DNA of 64,000 nucleotides from Dipteris shenzhenensis (lineage: Eukaryota > Polypodiophyta > Polypodiopsida > Gleicheniales). Position 1 is the first letter of the stretch. Every line of letters begins with the position of its first letter. The stretch lies in assembly GCA_047967505.1 (NCBI GenBank), contig CM106540.1. The stretch is one strand, 5' to 3'. Both the position numbers and the translations under genes were made by a program. The notes beneath the pieces are model-generated. The model was not told the DNA's origin. It made no database searches and saw only the letters and a list, made by a program, of their open reading frames with translations. Positions 55,645 to 64,000 of this stretch are shown here, piece after piece.

Positions 55645-56160
55645 TCATTCTTGTCTTTCAGTACCATTTGAATCAATATCCATGTCATCCATGTTTGATA
55701 AGCCAACACTTTCAAACTCTTTGCCCTTGTCAAAGTGTGTGAATTCAAATACTCCAGATAAGAAATCACTTCTGAAACCTTTTGCTTTCTTGGTACCAAT
55801 GAACTCATCCACTCCTGATAAGATATCACTTCTATAGTTAAGTGCATTGAAATCATCCAAGTTTGAGGGGACAATAATGATGATATCTTTATCCTTCTTA
55901 ACGTGCATGAATTCATCGACTCTAGATAAGACAAAACTTTTGAAATCTTTTGCCTTCTCGGTACCACTAAACTCATCCACTCCTTATAAGATGTCACTTC
56001 TACAGATGATTGCATTGAAATTATCTAATTCTAAACGGACAACACTTTTGATGTATTTTCCTTTGTCAATATGCATGAATTCATCTCGAATTCATCCACT
56101 CTAGCTACGTCATTGCTTTTGAACTCCTTACATTTCTCAGTACCAATGAACCCATCCATA
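55645..56160 (-). repeat. Degenerate tandem repeat, about 170-180 bp, with protein-like minus frame
   Basis: Three units can be aligned on GTACCA(A/C)T(G/A)AAC(T/C)C at about 55793, 55961 and 56140. The minus frame 55645-55980 reads repeated blocks such as GVDEFIGTKKAKGFRSDFL, SRVDEFMHVKKDKD and NLDDFN, and a second minus frame is also open. The repeated sense-like sequence suggests a decayed repeat protein gene, but no family is known to me. Confidence 0.55.
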
Positions 56161-56925
56161 TGTTCTCATTTTTCTACCATGTCTCATACATGAGTATCAA
56201 AAATACGTATCGGCATGCACCTATCACATGTGCATTTGTCCTATGGTATGATACTTTACACCCACCTCAAATTAATTATTCATTTTAAGTCCCGTGCAAA
56301 TTATCATGTCCATTAGACACCTAGTTGCATGGATGGGAATGCATATGTTCTTGTTTTTAACCATATCTCATATAAGTATCAAATATACGTATCAGCATGT
56401 TCCTATCATATGTGCACTTTTCCGATGGGTATGATACTTTGTTCACTCCTTAAACCTATTCAATTTTAGTCCCATGCAAAGTATCATGTCCATCAGACGC
56501 CGTTTGCATTGTTGGGCATGCATTTTTTCTCGTTTTGTATGACCTCTCATACATGAGTATCAAGAATATGTATGGGCGTGCTCCTATCGCATGTGTATTT
56601 GTCCAATTGGTATGATACTTTTCATATGACATAAACTTGTTTAATTTAAGGCCCGTGAAAAGCATCGTGCCGATCAGACACTATATACATGGTCAGGCAA
56701 ACATATTTTCATGTTTTCCACCACGTCTTATATCTGAGTACCATAAAATGAGCATACATATGTACCTATCGCATGTGCATTTTGTCCAATGGATACGATA
56801 CTTTTCACACCATTAAAATTATTTATTATAAGACCCATGAAAAATATCATGCCCATCAAACACTATTTGCATGGTTGGCGATGCATATTTTTTCGTTTTC
56901 CCAATCTCATAGATGGGTATAGGTC
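56160..56925. repeat. Satellite-like array, about 182-bp unit, four copies
   Basis: The marker GGTATGATAC(T) occurs at about 56245, 56429 and 56610, and GGATACGATAC at about 56792: spacings of 184, 181 and 182. Each unit also has CTATC(A/G)CATGTG, TC(A/G)GACAC(C/T), TTGCATGG and TCTCATA(C/G)ATGAGTAT. The units are clearly diverged. Confidence 0.85.
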
Positions 56926-57850
56926 CTATCCTAAAGCAATATACTACACTACTACAAAATACAAAAACACATGGTCAAAATCTCTATGCCATAATTAATA
57001 AGATTCATTTCAAGTTTCGTCCTGTTTTGGCCATCGATTGCCCAACATGGTTATGAAAAATCAACATTGGTGACCCACATGCATTCTAGCATGTGCAACA
57101 CGGATTTTTAAAACAAAAAGGCATGTGTAGAACTATTTATGGGATAATATTTGGTATGATACTTGGGTATGATGTGACTTAGAGGTATACTAACTCTCAA
57201 TCTATTATAGGATATAGAGCCACGGATTTGACCTTACCCTATGAAAAATGTTTCAACTCGTAGTGTGGCAAAAAAATTGTTATCTACCATAAAATAATAT
57301 GCTATGCTACACCAAATGCAATAAACTTAGCCAAAATATTTATTCCATCATGTATTAGAGTCCTATCAAGTTTCATCTTGTTTCTATCATCGATGCCCAA
57401 CATGGTTTTGAAAAACCAATGTTTGTGACCCACATGTGTTATAGCATGTGCAACAAAATTTTTTTAAATGAAAAGATATGTATGGATCCATTTATGTAAC
57501 AAGATTTGGTACAGTGCTTTAGTACGATGTGACTCAAATGCATACCAACTCCTGGTACATTATGATATATAGAGCCATAGATTTGACCTTACCTTATAAA
57601 AAATGTTTTGGCTCATGGTGTGGCACAAAAATTGCTATTTACCCTAAAAAAACATGCTAGGCTACTTCAAATGCAATAAGACCTAGCCAAAATCTTTAGT
57701 CCATCATGTATTAGAGTCCTATCAAGTTTCATCTTGTTTCAATTATTGATGCCCAACATGGTTATGAAAAACCAATGTTGGTGACCCACACATATTCTAG
57801 AGTGTGCGACTGGTTTTGTTTTAAAAAAGGGCATGTGTAGAACTATTTAA
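56925..57850. repeat. Second tandem array, about 355-bp unit, about 2.4 copies
   Basis: CCCAACATGGTT occurs at about 57042, 57396 and 57752. Between the copies lie GTGACCCACA, TAGAGCCA, GATTTGACCTTACC and GGTA(T/C)(G/A)(A/G)T blocks in the same order. The unit is about twice the neighbouring 182-bp period and shares the words GGTATGATACTT and CATGTGTA. Confidence 0.8.
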
Positions 57851-58075
57851 GGTTGGACAACCCATAGTTTCAACCCATGATCTTTCTCCAAGACATCTAG
57901 CACTTGGTCTAATCCCTAATCCAAGGGATACATTCAAATTTGAGATAAAGCACTACAAGCCATTAGATCAAGGGGTGGATCTAAGAAATATCATCAAAGA
58001 ATAGAGAAATGAAATATCTACCCTTCATTAAAACGAAGATCTACTGGAGGAGATAAGAGAAAAATCTTCTTCAAT
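57850..58075. other. No feature recognised
   Basis: Unique-looking DNA between the satellite and the 60-bp minisatellite. Confidence 0.35.
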
Positions 58076-58386
58076 CTAGGCCATATATTAGATGGAAGAT
58101 CCAAGGGAGGAGATGGGTGTAGAATTGGCTTCAATTTGGTCCATAGATTTGATGGAGGATCCAAGAAAGGAGATGGGTGTACAAGACACTTCAATCTAGG
58201 CCATAGATTTGATGGAAGATCCAAGGGAGGAGTTGGGTATAGAAGGGGCTTCAATTTAGGCCATAGATTTAATGGAAGATCCAAGGGAGGAGATGGGTGT
58301 AGAAGGCACTTCAATCTAGGCCATAGATTTAATGGAAGATCCAAGGGAGGAGATGGGTGTAGAAGGAGATTCAATTTGCGACATTG
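58076..58386. repeat. 60-bp minisatellite, five copies, open on both strands
   Basis: Exact 60-bp period with units around CTTCAAT(C/T)TAGGCCATAGA, TTTGATGGA(A/G)GATCCAAG and GGAGGAGATGGGTGTAGAAG. Both strands encode 20-residue repeats: plus GHRFNGRSKGGDGCRRHFNL, minus LHPSPPLDLPLNLWPRLKCL. The last copies are the most alike. No protein family is evident. Confidence 0.9.
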
Positions 58387-58551
58387 AGACAGTTTCCTAT
58401 AGCGACGTTTTACAGAGAGTGTTTTTTCCCATACCGGTCGACCTTTAAAGAGAGTTTTTCCCAATGACATTTTTTGTTTCCTTTTCATACATGTTTGATC
58501 CTTTGAGAGAATAAAAGTACAAGAGCATATACATCAAGTTTGAAGCTCATA

Positions 58552-58908
58552 CACTACAAGGCATAGGTCCTTTTCTGATGAAAATACCAACCTTTTTTAC
58601 ACTAAAGTTTTTTTTACGGGCGCAAAGGTCATTATTTACATCGCGATAAGCATCAGAAAAGAACAATCACTATATAAGTGTCGCTATATAGCGACACTAA
58701 TAAACGTCACTATATAGTGACACCAGTAAATGTCGCTATATAGCGACACTGGTAAACGTCGTTATATAGCGATGATTAACAGAAGCTTTAAAAAAACATT
58801 AGTGGGGCTAAACAGAGCCACAGCAAGCCTTGTTTTGCCCCACTAATGTTTTTTATTTAGTAATTACAAAAGAATGTTTTTTATTACAAAATTTCCCTTG
58901 TGAAAAGG
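58552..58908. mobile_element. Second CACTA left end, interrupted by element B
   Basis: CACTACAAGGCATAGG starts at 58552 in the same orientation as the copy at 27267. Four palindromes start at 58680, 58706, 58732 and 58758, again exactly 26 bp apart. A hairpin occupies about 58789-58857, followed by TAATTACAAAA and AATTTCCCTTG(T)GAAAAGG, where the Copia LTR begins. The rest of this CACTA copy, if present, would lie beyond the window. Confidence 0.85.
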
Positions 58909-59266
58909 TGTTGAGATATCGAGCTCCACTCGTGATATGCCAGGGTGACCGTTGTGCATTTATGTCAGCGACTTGTTAGCTACAGATGCGGTTGGTACCG
59001 CCCATGAATAATAGCTGGATGACAGCTATCTTTATGTACTCTAGTTAGTGGTTCAGTTAGTATGCCACCTAGGTTAGTTGAGTTTGATTTGAGACCCACA
59101 TATAGGGTTCATCTATTCCTTTTGTACTAAGAGAGAGAGTTTTTTTGGCTTTCACAACTAAGAAGAGGAAAACTGTTTTCACCCTCCACCTTTGTGTGTA
59201 TTCCCCCATTGTGTATGTGAGAAAGCTACAAGTAAAACTCCTTACCTCTCTCCCACTGTCTTCACA
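58909..59266 (+). repeat. 5' LTR of element B with primer site after it
   Basis: Starts TGTTGAGATATCGAGCTCC and ends TGTCTTCACA; TGGTATCAGAGCT follows at 59267-59279. 358 bp. Confidence 0.94.
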
Positions 59267-59803
59267 TGGTATCAGAGCTTGGTTTGTGTTAAGGAGCCCA
59301 AGAAAGCAAACCAAGTTCGTAGTGTCTTGGTAAGAGGATCAGTGTTACTTTCCTTTTTCGAGTCTGGGAGCAAATCTCTACAGGTAGCACAGCCGAAAAG
59401 TGCAAGAGTGCACTGGGACACCCTTCGCGGTGTGACGAGAGGGTAGTATATGCTATGGGATAGGGCAAAGCCCTAGGTGACATTATTTTCTTGATTCGAG
59501 GCCATTTCGAGGCCCATTCTGGTGGCGAAAGTTTTCTGCAGGCACTCAGAAAGGTGCCCTGTTTTTGTTGTGCAACCACTGTTTCGCAGGTCAGTGAGAA
59601 AAGTTACCGTAGAAATTGCATCGTATGCCTATGTGCAGAGATATTGGGAGTGACAGAATCATTCTGATTGCCTGTTGATGCAAAATCGTCACTAGGAAGT
59701 GACTATGTGGTCAAATACTACTTTCGTCAATTTTGCAGATCTGCCCTTGTGAGACAGAAGTTGTGTTTTTTGCAATGACAGAATATTTTTACAGTGTTCT
59801 GTA

Positions 59804-60669
59804 ATGGCGTCTGATGCTCTTTCATAGATAGTCACTAAAAAGCTTAACAAGAATAACTTCCAAGCATGGAAGTTTAGAATGACAAATTTCCTTAAGGAAA
59901 AGGCTATTGGGAGTTCATTACTGGAGCTGAACAAGAACCAATTATTCCTAATGTTCCCAATCAATAGGAGTTGCAGGCATTTAAAGAATGGCATGAGAGA
60001 GCCAGATATGTACTAGCTGTCTATGAGTATTTCAGATTCTATGATTGTGCATATTCAGGATGCAAGCATGCCGAAGGAGGCATGGGATACTTTGATAAAA
60101 ATGTACAGCACAAATACGCAAGCCAAGAAAATGCAACTCAAGTAAAAGTTGCATAATGTGTAGAGAGAATATATGAGCATCAATGACTACCACATGAAGG
60201 TGAAGAAGATTGCAAATGCACTTCCTTCCATTGGGTCGCCAATGGAAGATGATGATTTAGTTTCTGTGACCTTGAATGGTCTAGGAAAGGATTATGCATA
60301 GTTTCAGACATCCATTTCCGTCCATGAAAAATTTCCTGATTTTGAGGAATGGATTGCTCTTCTAATTTCTAAAGACAGAGAAATGGTGGTGCATCTTCTT
60401 CAGGAGGGACTTCAAAAGAAAATGTCTTCTACTCAAATGCTAGAAGAGGTAGAGGTAGAGGTAGAGTATGCCGATCTGGAGGCCATGGCAGAAATCAGAA
60501 TATGCAGCAAATTTAAATAAACCAATCATATGGAGGAAGACGTGGTAACCTTACAGGCAGGGGGAGCCAAAGAGGTCGTGGTGGATGGCAGAGAGGCCAA
60601 AATGCAAATAGCAATGTTGAATGCTACTACTATGGTAGAATGGGTCATATGGCTAAAGATTGCTGTAAA
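59804..60669 (+). pseudogene. Element B gag
   Basis: MASDALS, then TAG, then KNNFQAWKFRMTNF, a frameshift, IQDASMPKEAWDTL, two further stops, SINDYHMKVKKIANALPSIG and LGKDYA followed by TAG as in element A. The zinc knuckle reads CYYYGRMGHMAKDC: the second Cys is Tyr, so zinc binding is probably lost. Confidence 0.9.
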
Positions 60670-63600
60670 AAGAAGAATGACATTATGAATGGAAAATTGC
60701 AGCAAGGCAATTATGCATCCTCTAGTAGACAGGGTGATGACAGAAATGAGCATTTGTTTATGGTGCAGTACATGAGCAATTCTGTGACAAGTGTAGAGTC
60801 AAGTGTAGAAGAAAGCAATGATGTGTGGTATGTTGACTCAGGTGCATCAAACCACATGACAGGTTATGCAGAATGGATGCAGGATACAAGGAAAATGGAA
60901 AAACCACGATTTTTGGAGATTGGTGATGATACTGCACATCCTATTGTGCAGATTGGTAAAACTCCTTTGTCTATGCAGGATGGGAAAAAGAAATACCTGT
61001 CTGATGTATTTCATGTCCCGAACATCACTAAGAACCTAGTTTCTATTGGTCAAATGGTTGAGCAGGCCTGGCTTGCAGGGCAGAGTTAATCCTCATGGAT
61101 GCTTTGTTGAGGATATGAAAAATAAAGGTCGCTTGATAGCAAAAGGGAAGAAGAAGGGCAAGATGTTTACGTTGGATGTGGACATGACTGAATTGAGTGT
61201 AGCAATGTTTGCACATGGGACCGCGTAGTTGCAAATACTGATATTTGGCATAAACGCATTGGTCATGTTAATGTACAGTGACTTAAATTAATGCAGGCCC
61301 AAAATATTATTGTAGGATTGCCTAAGTTCAAGGTTGCAGAAATGCATAAGGTATGTGAAGCCTTTCAATTTGGAAAATAGGCAAGGAAACCATTTCCTAG
61401 ACATGTTCAAGAGAGTAAGAGGCCATTGGAATTAATCCACTCTGATGTGTGGACTACTAAAGCTGCATCTATTGGAGGCTATCATTATTTTTTCACTTTT
61501 ATTGATGACTACAGCAGAAAAGTTTGGGTGTATTTTATGAAAAAGAAAAGTGAAGTGCTTGGGCATTTCAAAGCTTTTAAAGCTATGGTTGAAAAAGAAA
61601 TGGGCTTGCAAATAAAATGCCTAAGGTTAGATGGAGGGGGAGAGTACCTCTGAAATGAGTTTGCAAGATTCGTGCAGGAGCATGGCATAAAGCAACAATA
61701 TTCATGCAATCATACCCCACAGCAAAATGGACTTGCAGAAAGGAAAAATAGGCATATTGGAGAGGTATCTCGTGCCATGCTCAATGAAAAAGACTTGCCA
61801 AGTTTTTATTGGGTTGAAGCAATTGCTACAGCAGTTTACATAATGAACAGGACTCCCACTACATCAATACATGGCATGATGCCAGAGGAGAGGTATACTG
61901 GTAGGAAACTAGATATTTCTCATTTGAAAGTTTTTGGTTGCATTGCCTATGTTCATGTGCCAAATGACTTGAGATCCAAGTTGGATCCAAAAGCTGAGAA
62001 GTGCATCTTTATTGGATATTCTTTGCAATAGAAAGGGTATAGATGTTATAATCCTTCTACTTGTAAGTTTACAGTGAGCAGAGATGTTGTTTTTTATGAG
62101 ATGAGCAGCTGTTATAAACCAGTAAATATGATTGATGATGTAGATGCACAAAATGGTAATGCTGCACGGAATTCACAGCAACAATCACAAAATATTAGTG
62201 GACCTGTAGTGTCCTCTAGCAGTGGCTCACATACTTTGCCATGGACAGGTAGATTGAGATCAGGAGAATCTCTTCAAAGCAATGCAAATAGTGGTATGCA
62301 AGTATCACAAAAACGAAAAGAGAAAGTAGATTAGTCCATGGTTGATGTGAATGTAGGTCATTCTTATGTGGATGGTGAATCCAATGGCTCAGAACAGAGC
62401 CTTGATGATGAGTTGGGTATTCCTTCTATTGTTACACCTAGAGTAAGGAAGACAAGGGATGTTTTGAGAGCACCTAGTAATGAGCCTATTTTGTGTAGGT
62501 CTACCAGAGTCAAGTATCCTGTGGATAGGCTGAAATATGATGGATTTATAGCCATTCACTATGCCCATATGGTCAAAGTGATACAAGAACCAGAACCCAC
62601 TTCTTTTGAGCAAGCCATGGGAAAAGAAAAATGGGACAAAGCCATGGATGAAGAAATGGATCCCTTGGAAGTAAATGCTACATGGGAATTGGTGCCTTTG
62701 CCTAAAGACAAGAATGCAATTGGTTGCAAGTGGGTTTATAAGGTAAAGCACAATGTAGATGGTTCTGTGAGTAGATATAAGGCAAGATTAGTTGTCAAGG
62801 GGTATGCACAGACATATGGCATTGATTATGAAGAAACATTCAGTCCGATTGCACAGATGGCAACCATAAGAGCAGTCATTTCTATGGCTATATCAAAGGT
62901 ATGGTCTTTACATCAGATGGATGTAAAGAATTCTTTCTTGCACATGGTGATTTGCAAGAAGAGGTCTATATGGAGCAACCACCAGGTTATGTTCATGCTA
63001 TTCATCCTGATTTTGTTTGCAGGTTAAAGAAAGCCTTGTATGGCTTGAAGCAAGCACCTAGAGCATGGTCTAACAAGATAGGATAATATCTTGTCACTAT
63101 TGGCTTTCAAATTTCCAAGACAGATTTCTCACTTTATGTGAGAAAAACAGAGAAAGGCATTATGCTTCTTGTCATTTATGTTGATGATTTGATCATCACA
63201 GGTGATAGTGATGAAGATATCCTTTATGTGAAAATGCTATTGAAGCAGAAGTTTGAGATGAAGGATTTGGGAGACCTGCATTACTTCTTGAGCATTGAGG
63301 TGATTAGATCCACAGGTGGGATATGGCTCTTGCAGAGGTAGTATGGATTGGACATGCTGTCCAAATATGGGATGACAGGCTGTAAGCCTATTTCAGTTCC
63401 TTTGGAGCAGAATGTGAAGTTGCGCATAGATGCAAGTGAGCTTCTGGAAGACCCTACTATATACAGATGCATAGTAGGAAGTTTGATTTATATGACTATT
63501 ACCAAGCCAAATTTGAGCTACGCTATTGGGTTGGTAAGTCAGTTTATGCAGGCTCCAAGGAGACCGCATTTGGATGCAGCTAGATGCATTTTGAGGTATG

Positions 63601-64000
63601 TGAAGTCCACATTGCAGTATGGACTATTTTATGAGGCTGGGGTTCAAATATAGTTGCATGGATACACTGATGTTGATTGGGCTGGTAGTATTTTTGATAG
63701 ACGATCTACCAGTGGATATGTGTTTTCTTTTGGGAGTGCTACAGTCACTTGGAGCAGCAAGAAATAGCCTCAGTTGCCTTGTCAAGCAGAGAGGCTAAAT
63801 ACAGGGGTGCAGCAATGGTTGCATGTAAGGCATCTTGGTTGCATAAGCTACTTTATGATATGCATCAGTCTACAAATGGGCCAATTGTCATTTATTTTGA
63901 CAACATGAGTAGTATACACTTAGCAAATAACCCAGTCTATCATGCTAGAACAAAGCACATTGAGGTGCATTACCACTATGTGCAGGAGAAGGCTCTAGTA
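60664..64000 (+). pseudogene. Element B pol (protease, integrase, RT, RNase H)
   Basis: Protease VWYVDSGASNHMTG is intact at about 60823. Integrase keeps FFTFIDDYSRKVW and HTPQQNGLAERKN with the catalytic Glu. RT keeps [20 protein letters not shown] and VIYVDDLIITGDSDEDI, the part deleted in A. RNase H continues to the window end (HARTKHIEVHYHYV). Stops occur at several points (for example after SLQ at about 62029 and after QR at 63341) with a frame change near 62940. It is less decayed than A but still not a single open frame. Confidence 0.93.

Larger units (their letters stand above)
58909..64000 (+). mobile_element. Ty1/copia element B, 3' end beyond window
   Basis: 5' LTR 58909-59266, primer site, gag and pol up to RNase H at the window edge. 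It belongs to the same family as element A, with long stretches near-identical. The five bases before the LTR are AAAGG, the expected target duplication; its partner lies outside the window. Confidence 0.95.

Overview
The window is nuclear DNA of a land plant with a large, transposon-rich genome. Three recognisable host loci lie far apart in AT-rich DNA made of LTR retrotransposons, LINEs, DNA-transposon pieces, satellites and minisatellites. Plant signs are a cytosolic class I aldolase with its intron after codon 9, a plant-type glucose-6-phosphate 1-epimerase split by many introns, a plant pectinesterase, a CACTA (En/Spm) element with a plant Transposase_24-type protein, and initiator-tRNA primer sites in the LTR elements. 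The mix of LINE types and Copia lineages makes me suspect a non-flowering plant (fern, lycophyte, bryophyte or conifer), but the sequence alone does not settle this.

Layout. 0.2-1 kb: Ty3/gypsy remnant. 2.0-7.6 kb: glucose-6-phosphate 1-epimerase, seven exons seen, first exon missing, with an antisense LINE in a long intron. 9-20 kb: tandem repeats; a complete 2.6-kb non-autonomous LTR element (12109-14697) with matching 5-bp target duplication; LINE and gypsy debris. 20.5-22.1 kb: intact two-exon fructose-bisphosphate aldolase. 22-27 kb: mostly unassigned. 26.8-29.9 kb: LINE endonuclease piece, CACTA left end with its DNA-binding gene, LINE RT piece. 31.3-34.2 kb: 5' half of an antisense Copia element. 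34.6-36.3 kb: an unusual two-exon pseudogene with a possible ParB-like motif and five nonsense codons but no frameshift. 36.4-38.5 kb: hairpin-forming minisatellite and a coding-type minisatellite. 38.5-43 kb: unknown coding remnant, LINE C-terminus, hAT-like transposase remnant. 44.3-46.3 kb: frameshifted pectinesterase pseudogene. 46.7-48.8 kb: low-complexity DNA and two copies of an unclassified dispersed repeat. 48.9-54.5 kb: full-length Copia element A with 5-bp target duplication. 55.6-58.4 kb: four different tandem arrays. 58.5-64 kb: a second CACTA left end, cut by Copia element B, which runs off the window.

The two apparently functional genes both handle hexose phosphates: the epimerase equilibrates the anomers of glucose 6-phosphate and aldolase splits fructose 1,6-bisphosphate. 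They are separate transcription units and nothing suggests co-regulation. Everything else is mobile-element DNA in decay. Copies A and B of the same Copia family can be compared base by base; most of their in-frame stops are TAG where the other copy has CAG or CAA, as expected from deamination of methylated CHG sites.
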